Assembly (NCBI RefSeq): GCF_902148855.1 | Contig: NC_043959.1 | Location: 15,254,290 to 15,318,289 of the forward strand | From: Sphaeramia orbicularis | Taxonomy: Eukaryota > Chordata > Actinopteri > Kurtiformes > Apogonidae | Reading direction: 5' to 3' | DNA: 64,000 nt | In this document: in pieces, positions 30,734-43,794 of the stretch | Layout of the letters: every line of letters starts with the position of its first letter | Numbering within the stretch: position 1 is the first letter of the stretch | Notes under the pieces: model-generated | What the model saw: the letters and a program-made list of their open reading frames with translations, nothing else | Told to the model about the DNA's origin: nothing | Database searches by the model: none | Program-made: the position numbers and the translations under genes

Positions 30734-33700
30734 TGATCACCACCAAAATTTAACCATTTGTTCCTTGTGCCAGTATCAACATTTCTTGAAATTTTCATCC
30801 AAATCCATCCATAACTTTTTGAGTTATCTTGCAAACAAACAAACAAACACACAAAGCAAAGTGATCACAATACCTCCTGGTAATAAACCCAACAGAACCA
30901 GAACAGTCACAAACACAATAAACCCAACAGAACCAGAACAGAACCAGAACAGTCACAAACACAATAAACCCCACAGACTTTTCGGTTCATCACCTCACAT
31001 CCTAAAAACACCAAACCTTTACCTGTCTGCTCTGGCAGCTGGTGAGTGGAGCCGTCCAACGACAGGTGGGGCTTGGAACTGCAGCAATGATCATGTGACT
31101 TGGGGGCGGGGCCTAAAGACAGAATGTAAATACAGGTTTTAGACATGATCCTTAGGATAGAGGAGTAAATGTTTGTCATGTGGTTTCACTATTTGGTCAG
31201 TGATGAAGATGAAGATGAAGAAGGATGAAGATGAAGAACAAATGAGGAAGAAAAGACAGAGTCGAGTTCTTCCCAAACTTTCACTAATAAAAATAAGAAA
31301 AAAAAAAAAATACAATTAAATCATTAAAGCAGCAAAATGATGCAACAAAACTAAACCTGATGAAAATCCTATAATACATAAAAATAATGTAACGTAACAA
31401 ACCATTACTATTGTTTATTATTGGTAGCAGTCTTAAGCCCTGCCCTACCTGGTAGGAGTGCTCTGATTGGACCTGCCAGAAGCTGCCGGAGGAAGAGGAG
31501 GGGGCGGAGCGACTGAGGACACTGCAGCCTGGAGGAGGTGGGGATGGAGGTGAGGGAGGGGGGGGGCTGGGCGGGGAGGAGGTGTGGCTAGGGGAGGAGG
31601 GGGCGGGGCCACTGTGGACAGGAAGGGGCGGGGACTGCTGCTGCTGATCCCATTGGTTGATCTCAGTGTAGTAAAAATCCTCCTCACTGCGGGAGCATCG
31701 CTCATGTTCAGCACCACGACTGTTGGAGACAAGGTCAAAGGTCATATTAAAGCTCTTCACCTCCTCGCTCCCCTCAGGGGCATGGCCTGATAAACATCAC
31801 ATAATATTTACTTTGGGATGTAAAATCGGACAAAGTCTGAGCCTCACATTCACATGTCCCACTGAAATGAATGACACAGGATTGGCTGAGAGTGTAAAGG
31901 GGTGGGGCACAGAGAAACCATGTGACACTGAAACAGGAAGTCACCGTCTGGTTGTTAAAGCGTCTTGGTTGTTGTATATTGACTCTGTTGTAAATGTTCC
32001 TGCTGTTCATTTGACGCCTCATGTGCACAGGTAGGTACGGCTACTATCGTACGATTGGACAGCTGCTGCTCTGGGGCGGGGCTTATTTGAAATGGTTTTT
32101 GTGTTTGAAAAGTGCACTGAAGTTCAGATGAAGCGAATGTTTAACCCACAGGACTGATCAGCTGATTATGGCGTCGACAGCATTTGTGTGAGAATGGAAC
32201 AAGGATGTTAGTCTGCGTTCAGACTGAAGCCAGACCACTTTCATGTGGGGTCCTAAATCTGACCCGGAACACTTTCATGTGGGGTCCTGAATCTGACCCG
32301 GACCACTTTCATGTGGGGTCCTGAAGCTGACCCGGACCACTTTCATGTGGGGTCCTACATCTGACCCGGACCAGTTTCATACGCGGTCCTAAATCCCACC
32401 CGGACCACTTTCACATGCGGTCCTAAATCCCACCCAGACCACTTTCAAATGTGGCCCAAAATCTGATACAGATCTGATATTTTCCAATGTGACTTCAGTC
32501 TGAACGTCCAGGTCGCATTTATCCAACGTTTACATCATTGAAATGTGACAAACGTCACAGTTGTTCGTCCCAGGAGAAGGAGCGGAGGAAAACCATATTT
32601 CCTTCTGTAAACACAGTGTGTGCCTGTGTGGTCACATATTCCATCAGGACCTCTTTAGTGCATGTGGGTCACTTCAGGGTCACATTCAGTTCAGACTCAA
32701 AACTGATAGAAGTCACATTTAATGTGGAATATGAACCAACACAAAAAAAATCAGATTTCACTCAGTAATCCAAATTGTGCATTAGACCTGCTGTGGGTGG
32801 AGCCTAGGAGACCGTTTTCATTCTTCCTTCATAGAATCGACTTCTACAGACACGTGTCGAAGCCGACAGTTTGTACCAATGAAACAGTCACATGGTGTTT
32901 GTTTTCCTTCGTTGTGACTTTTCTCCATTCGACTGTTTACACCATTGGTGTCAAACCCATGTGTGTTTTGAAGGAGATCAGAACGAAAATGATAACAGTG
33001 TGACTAACAGGAACCATCCTCACCCTGAAGGTTCTCCATAAATATACTCCATGTTCTGCTTCAGCTGAGTCTTTAATAACAAACACAATATGGTTCTGTT
33101 TGAGTTTATTCACATTCAAGGTCAAAGGATCGGTGGTAAATGTCAATAGTTTCATGTTTTCATTTGTAATTACACTAACATAAATATTTGGAGTCATTTT
33201 GTCATTATTTAGAGTTTATTGTGTTTGTATTTGACTGGTTCTGATCCACTTTAGAACGTATCGGTCTGAATTTGACATCATTAACCATTAATGTCTTCCG
33301 TGTAATTTTTGTATTTTCTAATTTAATTCCATGAGCTGATTGGACCCTTTGGGGGTCAGTTTTGGACCCTTTGGGGGGGTCAGTTTTGGACCCATAAATC
33401 CCCATAAACCCATAAATGATCAGATCCATAAATAATCAGATCCATAAATATTGATGTCACCTGATGTCCGTCTGTAAACCCTGAGACCACGCCCACATGC
33501 TCCGTGTCCTCAGGTGAGACTCACCTCAGGTGCGTGGTACGAATGTGGCGTTTCATTCCCACCACTGACGTCAGGACCTTCCCACAGCTGGGCCACAGAC
33601 ATTTGAACGCCGCCTTTACTGAGTTCTGTTGGAGGAAAATGCCGTCAGTCCTGGACATGTGACCTATGATCTGTGGCGTTCGGACGCCGCTTCACCGTCC

Positions 33701-35173
33701 GGTTCCAGTTCCGGTTCTTACCCTGCGTTTCCGTGGCGCCGGTTCCTCAAACAGCATCTGCTCCATCTCCATGTCCAGCCCCTCGTCAGGGGGCGTGGTC
33801 GGGCCGGCGTCGGACTCCGTCATCGGTGGAGAAGGGGCAGGGCTTCTGTTGCTGTGGCCAACGCTCCAGTAGCCGCTGCTGCTGTCAGACAGTTCGCCTC
33901 CACCGCAGTCCATGGGAGGAGCTAAAGACCATGTGACATCATCAGAACCTCAACCTGACACTGCTCTGGGTTTCTTGTTGTTGTTTCTATTTTTGTTGTT
34001 GTAGTTGTTTACCTGTGGTGTCCGGGAGGGCGGGGCTATGCAGCAAGGGGCTGCACGACAAACTGCTGAGGACCATCGCTGCCATCAACTCGTCCATGTC
34101 CACCTCATCTGGACTCCTCTGACTGGACAGGAGACAAGGAGACAGGAGACATAAGGAAACAGGACATAAGGAGACAGGAGACATAAGGACACAGGACATA
34201 AGGAGACAAGGAGACATAAGGAGACAGAGGATATAAGGAGACAGGAGATAAGGAGAGAAGACAGAGGAGACAGAGGAGATAAGGACACAGGAAACAAGGG
34301 GGTGAAAGTGAAAGTGGGCGAACTGAGTCTCACCTTCTGGGGACGTCGATGGAGGAGGAGACAGATCTGCTGCAGGACGGAGACGCTGAGGACGAGGATG
34401 AGGAGGGAGGAGACGAAGGCCAGATAGAGACGTCACTGTGCATGAGGTCAACGTGGTCCGAGGAACCAGCAGGATCATCCTGTCCACACTGAAAGTAGAC
34501 CTGAGACCAAGGACACACAGGTGAGACACGTCAGTCCAATGACGTCTAAACCAGGTCAAAGGTCACATACAGACCAGGAACAAAAGAACAGGGACAAAAG
34601 TTTAATTAAAGGGTCCAAAAACAGACACAGATCTGCAGACATGAGTCCATTTTACCCAGGTCCATCCTCTCCGACTCAGTGGGCGTGGTTTATTAAAATG
34701 TAATACTGCCCATGGCTACTAGAGGCTCCTCCCACAGATGTAAACTCAGATGGACTCTAAATGTTTTTCCAGGACTGTTTGGTTTTATTTGGACCCTCTG
34801 ATACAGAACTCAGTTCCCTAACCATAACCTACCCTAACCTAACCCTAACCTAACCTAACCTAACCTAACCTAACCTAACCCCTAATGGACCAAACTAAGT
34901 AGGTCTGAATACACCCATACGCTCACCCGTGGCCAGATCGGACCCTTTGGAGCCTAGTTTGGGACCACGAGCCATATGTTTGACCCCACTGGACTACAGT
35001 CTAGTCTGACAGTATCCTCCTCTCACCTTGAGTCCAGGGTGACCTTTGACTCTGCTCATGCTGGTCTCCCCGGTCTCCTGGTCTATCCGTGGTCCTGTTG
35101 CTGGGCAGGTGGAGCTCACCAGCGCCCCCAGTGGAGAACGCTTTCCCAGACGGGTTTTAGGCAGCATGTCCAT
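29431..35173 (-). CDS. slc2a4rg: SLC2A4 regulator-type zinc-finger / C-clamp transcription factor, 10 coding exons
   Basis: Nuclear DNA-binding protein of the SLC2A4RG/ZNF395/ZNF704 family, known to bind GC-rich promoter elements such as that of the GLUT4 gene. Coding exons: 35173-35027, 34500-34334, 34122-34013, 33921-33722, 33625-33525, 31719-31449, 31112-31023, 29918-29848 and 29542-29431 give an unbroken 422 codons with GT/AG borders. The N-terminus is [19 protein letters not shown]; a second ATG two codons on is equally usable. [20 protein letters not shown] (about 110-130) is the family motif. One C2H2 finger, [10 protein letters not shown] to HIRTTH, is near 217-240, EEDFYYTEI near 255, a Pro-rich stretch follows, and the C-clamp [25 protein letters not shown] closes the protein. 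The LIME1-like neighbour favours slc2a4rg over znf395. Nine exons are listed; a tenth, non-coding 5' exon is probable because 35201 is a splice acceptor. Confidence 0.9.
29545..29770. repeat. GGAAA purine-rich microsatellite (slc2a4rg intron)
   Basis: About 225 bp of (GGAAA)n/(GAAAG)n immediately upstream (transcript sense: CTTTCC polypyrimidine) of the last slc2a4rg splice acceptor at 29543-29544. It may serve as an unusually long polypyrimidine tract. Confidence 0.9.
30655..30885. mobile_element. Second copy of the CCGCCAAGG-ended MITE
   Basis: Starts AAGCACTCAGAGAGCGCAGA and shares CATCCATAACTTTTTGAGTTA with the copy at 5490-5754. It carries a (GT)n expansion at 30695-30731. It lies in an slc2a4rg intron between exons 31112-31023 and 29918-29848. 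Confidence 0.8.
32213..32806 (+). mobile_element. Dispersed repeat A, copy 2 (uninterrupted)
   Basis: Reverse-orientation homologue of 5173-5885, inside the slc2a4rg intron between exons 33625-33525 and 31719-31449. It has about seven 36-bp internal units (GACCACTTTCATGTGGGGTC then CTAAATCTGACCCG). It lacks the nested MITE and so preserves the empty site near 32475-32488. Confidence 0.8.
34810..34885. repeat. Telomere-like (CCTAA)n tract in slc2a4rg intron 1
   Basis: CCCTAACC and CCTAACCTAA units, about 75 bp, next to a hAT MITE remnant ending GTTTGACCCCACTG at about 34978-34991. Similar short CCCTAACCC runs are at 35545-35592 (reverse) and 36503-36560. Confidence 0.85.
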
Positions 35174-35765
35174 CCGTTCGTACGTCTGTCCCACCAAAAA
35201 ACTGGAACAAACACACAGAGACAGATTCGGTCCCACATGGAAGCGGATCAGAGGACGTGAACCCACATGGTCTGGACCCAGGTACATAAATGATAGGATT
35301 ATTTTCACACTGGTGTCTCGTATAGTTTTATGTCAACAGGGATCCCAGGTTTAAACCTTTGGTTTCATCATCAAATACATGTTATAATAACAGGTTTTTC
35401 TTTAAGGTCTGAACTTTGTAATGTCTTCCTTCTTTTCTTGACCTTTGACCTTAATCTTTAAACTGAGTGATATTATATTAATAGAGATGAATATCAGTCC
35501 AGTCTGGTCCTGATTCAGCTGGACAGACGACTTCAGTTACCTTAGGGTTAGGGTAAGGTTTAGGATTAGGTTTAGGGTTAGGGTTAGTTTGACCACAGAC
35601 TGTCTTGACTTGTATCATGTACAAACATCATATGTGACACAATCCAAACCATTGATTGAGCTCCATTCATGTTTCGTCCAGATTTATGTCCCATGAAGCT
35701 CAGTGGGAGGGGCAGGGCTTCACTTTTTCATCACAGCGCATCATCCAAACCTACATATACACTAA

Positions 35766-36288
35766 TGCCGCGTTTCCACTACGTGGTACCGGCTCGACTC
35801 GACTCGGCCTTTTTACATTTCTATTTCGATAAAGGACCTTTAATCTGGTACCTGGTACTAGTTTTTTGGTATCACCTCCACCGAGGTTCCCAGACTGGGG
35901 ACCAGATACTAAAAGGTGACGTATAAACACTGCAGATCACTGATTGGTCAGAGTTGTCTCTGTGACCCGCCCTTTTACAAACACAGATACAGAAGTTGAC
36001 AGTAAATATGTCAGTAGGTGAATCCACATGATGACAGTCTGTAAAACTACACCATGGTCGGTCCAGGAGGTTCAGTCTTTGGTGGACGATGTAAAAATTC
36101 AGCATGAGCTTGATGAGACAACACGCAACGAGCGAGTTTATCAGCAACTCTAAGCAGAAAGTAACGCCCCGCATTGCTATGATGACCAGGTACTCTACAG
36201 TCAGTAGTATCCTGTAATGGAAACAGTCTTGAAGAGGACCTGGTACCAGAGCCAAGTCGAGCCGGGTCCACGTAGTGGAAACGCGGCA
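35766..36288. mobile_element. MITE with GCCGCGTTTCCACTACGTGG ends
   Basis: The left end GCCGCGTTTCCACTACGTGG and right end CCACGTAGTGGAAACGCGGC are perfect inverted repeats of 20 bp. The 523-bp interior has no coding capacity. It sits about 0.6 kb upstream of slc2a4rg coding exon 1. Family not named; target site not resolved. Confidence 0.85.
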
Positions 36289-36689
36289 AAAGTTATTCTG
36301 ACGCTTTGGTTGTCTACAGTCTTTTGTCTGTGTTCTGGACATGTTTGTCCATTTGCGTCCTCATTCTGAACTGCATTAAAGTCCGTCCTGGTCCATCAGA
36401 TCATGTCTTCAGCTCTGACACACGTCCTGAAACAGTCAGGACACATTTCATGACTCAGTCTTATCTGATGAGACACGGTGTGTTTGGATGTGGTCTGGGA
36501 CTCTAACCCTAACCCTAACCCTGTGGTCTGGGGCCCTAATCCTGTGGTCTGGGACCCTAACCCTACCCTTACCCTCTGTGGTCAAACTAACCCTAACCCA
36601 TGGGTTCCCATCCTGAATGGGTCTGATCAGACATGTGTCCTGGGTTCATCTGAAGGGTTTGGGTTTGGGTTAAGAATAACACCATAACC

Positions 36690-37254
36690 TGTAAATGATG
36701 TCCACTCTAAACCTGTCTGTATGTTTTACTGTAAAAAATGTACATTTACATGAAGAAAATGAAAATAAGCTGAACAACCACGTACAACATAAGTGCAATT
36801 GAACTATTTCATGTCACACACAACTTCCAAATGAACAAAGAATGCGCATAATATTAAAATTACATTTATTTAAATTATTAAGACGTTTCGTGTTGTTCAT
36901 ATTCAGTTTATTCACATTTTATTGTGAAAGGATAGTTTGTTGATGTCAATTTTTTTCATGTAGTTTTAGTTTTTTTCTCTCTACACTAACTTAAAAACTT
37001 GTTTGTCATTGTCTATGTGTTCTTGTGTTCTTATTGTCCTGGTTCTGATCCACTTCAGAACATATTGGTCTGAATGTGGAACTTGGACTAATCTGACTTT
37101 GAGCCCATTGATAATGTCATTTCTTCTTTGTACTTTGTAAATTGATCCCATGGGCCATGCTAGACCCTCTGGTGGCCCAGTTTAGACCCACAGGCCATGC
37201 TGGACCCTTTGACGGCCCAGTTTAGGCCCAGGGGCCATATGTTTGACACCCCTG
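36690..37254. mobile_element. hAT MITE remnant, right end preserved
   Basis: Right terminus GTTTGACACCCCTG at 37241-37254 and internal GTCTGAATGTGGAACTTG belong to the family at 10454-11157. The left end is not recognisable. Confidence 0.75.
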
Positions 37255-38019
37255 GTCTGTAGACTCACATGTCTGCTGACAGGTTCTGTTTATCAGATAT
37301 CAGACTGAGTCTGATTGAAATGATTTAAAGAAGATCTGGAGTCTCTGATGTGGACTATATGCTAATGCTAATGGGAGGTGCTGTGCATTATGGGTAAAAC
37401 GCAGAAGCTGAATTTCCCAATAGGAATAATAAAGCGATTTCACCTTTAACCTTCAAAGCATTACAGACGTTTGGAAGAACTCCTAAAGACGTGTTTGAGT
37501 TGGAATTCAATGATGCCCTGGACGGTGAATTTACCCATAAACCCCCTCAGTCCAACAGTGACCTGATATGACCCCGGTCAGGGCTGGAGGTGCGTCTCTG
37601 TCCAGACTGAGCAGACACTGTGGAGGACAGTTTAGAACAGACGTCAACACAGCGGTTCATCTGTGTCAGTCCTCTGAATGTGGAACCTCTGCTTCCTGTG
37701 AGTCACTGGTTAATGGGAAACCTTCATAGGAGGGGGAGGGGCTTCCATGCTGTTGCTGTGGTGACACATTTAATTCACTGAGGTGTCGTTCGTTATCATT
37801 AACAGATGTAATGTGATAAAGACGCAGCAATTAATGTCTGAAACCATCTGTCACATTGAGTAATCCATGTCAGACACACACACACACACACACATGTGTG
37901 TGTCTATATACACATATACACACACACACACACACACCTGCAGCTCCATACTCTGGACCAATCAGGTTCCTTCAGAGTAGAGCTGACACCCTCCACAATA
38001 AAAGTCATCATGAATGAGA
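37255..38019. other. Gene-free spacer
   Basis: Mostly unique sequence with a CA tract at 37873-37937. No exon supported. Confidence 0.5.
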
Positions 38020-39235
38020 GGAAAAACAACCTGAAACAGACTGAAACTGGACTGAAACAGACTGAAACAACCTGAAACATAATGAAACTGGACTGAAATT
38101 GGACTGAAACCGACTGAAACAAACTGAAACATCCTGAAGCAGACTGAAACTGGACTGAAACAAACTGAAACAATCTCAAGCAGACTGAAACAGGACTGAA
38201 GCCGGACTGAAACAGGACTGAAACAGACTGAAACTGGACTGAAACAAACTGAAACAACCTTAAACAAACTAAAACTGGACTGAAACAGACTGAAACTGGA
38301 CTGAAACAAACTGAAACAGACTAAAACTGGACAGAAACAGATTAAAATTGGACTGAAATTGGACTGAAACAACCTGAAAAAGAATGAAACTGAACTGAAA
38401 CAGACAAAGTAAACTTAAACTGGACTGAAACAGGAATGACACAGGACTGAAACTGGACTAACACAGACTGAAACAGACAAACTAAACTGAAACTGGACTG
38501 AAACAGATTGAAACTGGACTGAAATAGACTGTAACAGACAAACTAAACTGAAACTGGACTAAAACTGGGCTGAAACTAAACTGAAACAGACTAAAATAGA
38601 CTGAAACTGGACTGTAACAGACTGAAACTGGACAGAAACAGGACTGTAACAGACTGAAACTGGACTGAAACAGACTGAAAAAGACAAACTACACTGAATC
38701 TGGACTGAAACAGACTGAAACTGATTGGAAAGGGACTGTAACAACTTGAAAATTACTGAAACTGACCGAAACTGACTTAAACTAAACTGAAACTGGACTG
38801 AAACAGGACTGAAACTAAACTGAAACAGACTGAAACCAGACTGAAATAGACTGAAACAGACAAGCTAAACTGAAACTGGACTGAAACAGACTGAAACTGA
38901 CTGAAAAAGACTTAACTTGACTAAACCTGGACTGAAAAAGACTGAAACTATTTGAAAATGACTGAAACAGACTGAAACTACAAGTGAAACTGGACTGAAA
39001 CAGACTGAACCTGACTGAAACAGACTGAAACAGGACTGATACAGACTGAAACTGGACTGAAACGGACTGAAACAGACTGAACCTGACTGAAACAGACTGA
39101 AACAGGACTGAAACAGACAGAAACAGGACTGAAATAGACAGAAACAGGACTGAAACCGGATTGAAAGAGCCTGAACCTGACTGAAACAGACAGAAATAGG
39201 ACTGAAACAGGACGGAAACAGACTGAAACCGGATC
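38020..39235. repeat. 1.2-kb ACTGAAACAG minisatellite
   Basis: More than 100 imperfect 10-bp half-units (ACTGAAACAG, ACTGAAACTGG) in 20-21-bp pairs. On the minus strand they read as long Phe/Ser/Val/Gln open frames of up to 146 codons, which are artefacts of the repeat. Confidence 0.95.
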
Positions 39236-39239
39236 CACA

Positions 39240-40160
39240 TCTCAGTGTTTTATCTGCCTGTAAATGTGTCTGATGTGTTTCTGTGAAGCATACATGTGGC
39301 CTCAAACCGGACTGGACAGAACCAGACCTGGGTTCGAACTAGAATCTGCAGCAGAACACTACTGAAGCAGATGAAGCAGAACCAGCAGGTTTACACTGAA
39401 CTTCACCCACATTCACTCATGGAAGCACCTTCAACCTACAATTCATCCATCACAGTCCTACAAACGGATCCAAACAGACCTGTGAGTCCAAACGGATCCA
39501 AACAGACCTGTGAGTCCAAACGGATCCAAACAGATCTGAGCCTAAACAGACGCAGGAACCAGAGGACACCCCCCCTCCCCGCACACTGTCGGTCCAAGTC
39601 CACAGTTAAAGCCCGTCAATCCCATCATGCATCACTGGTGACATACCTGCAGATCCAGACGTTCCCACACAAAAACAACCAGTGAGGTCCAGTCTAGGCT
39701 AAAGCTGAAGCTGAAGCTGAGCTCTGCTGTTGCTGCCAGTCTCAACAGCACCAGCAGGGAGGACCCAAGACCTGGACCCAGATACCGCAGGATGTGGATC
39801 TGGATCTGGAGCCGGATTGGATGAAAAGGAAATCTACCATCAGCAGAAGACATGAAGAGAAGAGTTTCAAACCACAAATGACATTAGTTTGAATCTGTTT
39901 CCGTTAGACTCCAGGGATGGAACCATATTTAACTGACCTTCAGATACGATTTCTGAAACTGAGTGAACAATACAATTTCCGAAACTGAGTGAACAATACG
40001 ATTTCTGAAACAGTTTTGAACAGAATGAGCTTGTAGACAAATTATGACTGAAAAACATTCCTTTAATTATTTTTCAAACATAAAACAGATTTTTGAAGTC
40101 GGGTGGAACTGCAAAACACAAACTAGAAAATGATTGCATTTAAAATAACGTTTAAAAATT
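39240..40160. other. Spacer with a candidate untranslated exon for slc2a4rg
   Basis: A three-copy 24-bp repeat (CAAACGGATCCAAACAGACC) is at 39465-39535. On the minus strand a possible non-coding first exon ends GATCTGCAG before a donor-like GTATGT near 39650, which would suit the missing 5' exon of slc2a4rg; this is only a guess. The rest is AT-rich without features. Confidence 0.25.
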
Positions 40161-40167
40161 ATATGTA

Positions 40168-40247
<80 letters not shown>

Positions 40248-40270
40248 TGTGTGTGTGTGTGTGTGTGTAA
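40168..40270. repeat. (AT)n then (GT)n microsatellite
   Basis: About 77 bp of pure AT followed by about 25 bp of GT. Confidence 0.97.
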
Positions 40271-40529
40271 AAAACTGTGTAAACAATCCTCATCCTCTTC
40301 TTAAAAGTGCAACTGAAATTATATTTTAAGTTAAATAATAAAAAATAAATTAAAAATTGGATTTTAAAACTAATCCCACCTGAAAATGAATTATATAAAT
40401 AAATCAGACCTGTTCAGATAAATAAACTAAAGCTGACATGACTTCCATGTTTAGAGTTTACATGGTTTTTAGAGCAGATCCACTTATCCTGGAATCAGCC
40501 TTTGAACAGTTTGGGTTTCAGCTTCTTTG

Positions 40530-40715
40530 ACTTCAGCTTCTTCTTCTTCGTCTTCTCCTTTTTCTTCTTTTTTGTCTTCTTTTCTTCTTCTACCTCTCTT
40601 TCTTTTTCTTCTTCTTCTCCTTTCTTCCTCTCTTCTTTTTCTTCTTTTTCTTCTTTCTTCCTCTTCTTCCTCTCTTTTTTCTTCTTCTTCTTTGTTTCTT
40701 CTTCTTCTGGATGAA
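40530..40715. repeat. TTC-rich tract
   Basis: Imperfect (TTCTTC/TTTCTTC)n. Open frames rich in Ser, Phe, Glu and Lys here are artefacts. Confidence 0.9.
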
Positions 40716-40969
40716 ACTGGGATTGTTCCTCCTACTGGTTTTGTCTTTGACTCCAGATCCCTGGTCTGTGATCCAGTCCTGGTTTTCCCATCAGCCCCCT
40801 CTGTGGCTCCGCTGCCTGTAGTAAACAACAGAACCACGTGGGAGGGAGCTAAATGCTGATTGGCTGAGCTCAGCCGTGCAGGAACACACCCCACTGAGGT
40901 CTGTTGTTTACTGAGTTTGAGCAGCGACAGAGAAAGTGCACAAGACACACAACTACTACACAAAACTGT

Positions 40970-41205
40970 GTGTGTGTGTGTGTGTGTAGTTTAGTACAGT
41001 GTGTGTGTGTGTAGTTTAGTACAGTGTGTGTGTGTGTGTGTGGGTGTGTGTAGTTTAGTACAGTGTGTGTGTTTGTGTAGTTTAGTACAGTGTGTGTGTG
41101 TGTGTGTGTGTGTATAGTTTAGTACAGTGTGTGTGTTTGTGTAGTTTAGTACTGTGTGTGTGTGTGTAGTTTAGTACAGTGTGTGTGTGTTTGTGTAGTT
41201 TAGTA

Positions 41206-41245
<40 letters not shown>

Positions 41246-41273
41246 TTAAGTACAGTGTGTGTGTAGTTTAGTA

Positions 41274-41312
<39 letters not shown>

Positions 41313-41618
41313 GTTAAGTACAGTGTGTGTGTAGTTTAGTACAGTGTGTGTGTGTGTGTGTGTGTGTGTTTGTGTAGTTTAATACTGTGTGTGTATAGTT
41401 TAGTACAGTGTGTGTGTGTTTGTGTAGTTTAGTACAGTGTGTGTAGTTTAGTACAGTATGTGTGTGTGTGTGTAGTTTAGTTTAGTACAGTGTGTGTGTG
41501 TGTGTAGTTTAGTACAGTGTGTGTATAGTTTAGTACAGTGTGTGTGTGTTTGTTTGTGTAGTTTAGTACAGTGTGTGTGTAGTTTAGTACAGTGTGTATG
41601 TGTGTGTGTAGTTTAGTA

Positions 41619-41660
<42 letters not shown>

Positions 41661-41665
41661 GTAGT
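40970..41665. repeat. GT microsatellite with TAGTTTAGTACAGT punctuation
   Basis: About 25 blocks of (GT)4-16 separated by the same 14-base phrase TAGTTTAGTACAGT, making a long compound minisatellite of about 0.7 kb. Confidence 0.95.
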
Positions 41666-41849
41666 ATCAGTAGTGTATTTGTTGTGTCCCACTGATGACA
41701 TCACAGATGCTTGTGTGTCTGCTCTCAGTTCTTACGTAACACCCACTCCTCCCCCTGTGTTCCTTCACACTGCTGCACCAAGCAACAGACACTGCGTGTT
41801 GTACGTTCTCTACGTGTTCTACATTGTCTACGTGTTCTACGTGTTCTTT

Positions 41850-42400
41850 TTGCTCAGTCTTGTTCATTTTCTGCTCAGTTTTAATCTCTTTTTTTCTCAG
41901 TTTTAATTTTTTTTCCTCAGTTTTAATCTTTTTTTTCTCAGTTTTTTCAGTTGTATTAATTTTTTGCTCAGTTTTAATCATTTTTTGCTCAGTTTCAATC
42001 ATTTATTTCTCAGTTTTAATCATTTATTTCTCAGTTTTTTTTTTCAGTTTTATTCATTTTCACTCCGTTTTGTTTTTTCTCAGTTTTTTTTTTTTTTTTT
42101 TCAGTTTTATTCATTGTTGGCTCAGTTTTTGCTGTTTTGTTTATTTTTATGCATTTTTTGCTCAGTTTTGTTCAGTTTTATTCATTTTTTGCTCAGTTTT
42201 TTATCAGTTTTGTTCATTTTTATTCTTTTTTTGCTCAGTTTTGTTCAGTTTTATTAATTTTTTGCTCAGTTTTATCAGTTTTGTTCATTTTTATTAATTT
42301 TTTGCTCAGTTTTATTCACATTTTGCTCAGTTTTGCACAGTTTTGTTCAGTTTTATTCATTTTTTTGCTCAGTTTTGTTCATTCTTGGTCAGTTTAACTC
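41850..42400. repeat. T-rich CAGTTTT minisatellite
   Basis: Repeats of TTTTTTGCTCAGTTTTATTC with variants; a second, related T-rich patch (TTTTTGTTCATTTTC) is at 42755-42985. Phe/Ser open frames are artefacts. Confidence 0.9.
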
Positions 42401-42989
42401 TACATCATTTCTTTTGAGGTTTGTGTTCATTCAAGGTTGTGAACTCTGCTTTGTGTTATTTCTTAATTTTTCCTCAGAAATGTTTCAGATGTCTCTGTCT
42501 CTGACACAGCAAGATGTTAAAGGTTGTGACAGGTCACATGACCCCTCCCTGACTCAGCTGACATGTGACCTCTGTCCACCAATCACAGAGCAGAATGCAG
42601 TGTTTCCTCCTGCAACGCTGCAGAAACCAGTGAATATGACTGTTGATGAAATGTAACCTTTAGTTTCAACTCAGTGGAAAATGAAGTTAAATTAAACAGC
42701 ATTTCTACTCAATTCAACATCAATAACCTGCACATTATGATCATGTTTAGTTTCATTCAAGTTTTCATTCAATTTTTGATCAGTTTTTTCGTTCAGTTTT
42801 TGTTCATTTTCATTCACAGTTTTTTTATATCTTTTTTTCCTTCACTTTTTGTTCCGTTTCTTCAGTTTTTGATCTTCTTTAAAAATTTTTGTTCACTTTC
42901 TTCGGTTTTTGTTCATTTTCTTCAGTTTTTGATCTTTTTTTTTTTTTTTAATTTTTGATCAGTTTCTTTAGTTTTTGTTCATTTTGAGC

Positions 42990-43790
42990 GTTTCCTCCTC
43001 TGACTCTGCAGAAACCAGATAATATATATAATATCACATATAACATTTAGTTTGTAACAACTACAACAGTTAAAGTTCAGAACATTTTGACTCCATTTCC
43101 CATTAAACCTGCAGATTATTTTAGAATCACTGAGATCATCTGCAGGTTCAGTCATGTCACAGAAGTTTCTCTTTTCAAAATCATGTATTTTCTTCTAAAC
43201 ACATCCAAAGCTGAAATAGATTCAGTTTATTATGACAAAGCAGAACAGCAGATCTGTTGAAACATTATGAGAACCTGTGACTTTCGTTCCTTTTCACTGG
43301 TGTTAATGTCCATCCTGTGGCGCCCTCTGGTGGCTTCTGCAAGTGTTGACGTTAGTGGAAACCACAGGATTCCCTGTAAAAATACACTGAAGTGTTTTAA
43401 ACATGTGTGAAAAACAGTGGGACACAGGGTTTATGGTTGAGTTTGGACATGGACATGAATGGTCCAGGACCACTCTGATCCAGCACATGAACAGGTTCCC
43501 AAACGTCCAAAAACAGGTGTCTTTTATACAGAGCAATAAAACAACTGCATGGTCTGATTATATGAACCCTCCAGCAGGTAGAACGTCCACGCAAGTGATA
43601 GACGGACAGATGGACCGTCCAAATTCTAAAACCTGTCTTAAATGTGTGAAACTTAACTTTATTTGCAAATAAAATGTCCTTTGACCCAGAAAGGCCCCGA
43701 GCCATGGTTTGGAACCACCATGATCTGATTTACATTAACTAGTAGTTCAAGTCATCATGTCTGACGTCCATCTGTCACAGTATGTCCTCA
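42990..43790. other. Gene-free spacer
   Basis: No exon recognised. On the minus strand AATAAA at about 43654-43659 and 43667-43672 could serve the LIME1-like gene, about 0.95 kb past its stop and beyond the array at 43795-44600. Confidence 0.4.
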
Positions 43791-43794
43791 TCTG

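Noticed and set aside
31023-31112. Alternative frame for slc2a4rg exon 7 ([16 protein letters not shown])
   Set aside because: Splice phase from both neighbours requires frame 0 ([15 protein letters not shown]), which also aligns better with ZNF395.
34810-34885. Chromosome end
   Set aside because: The telomere-like run is about 75 bp, degenerate and interstitial, with genes on both sides.
38020-39305. Phe/Ser/Val/Gln open frames up to 146 codons
   Set aside because: Translation of the ACTGAAACAG minisatellite.
40484-40963. Minus-strand 159-codon frame with Glu/Arg-rich tail
   Set aside because: Built on a TTC-rich tract; the unique N-terminal part matches no family and lacks splice logic.
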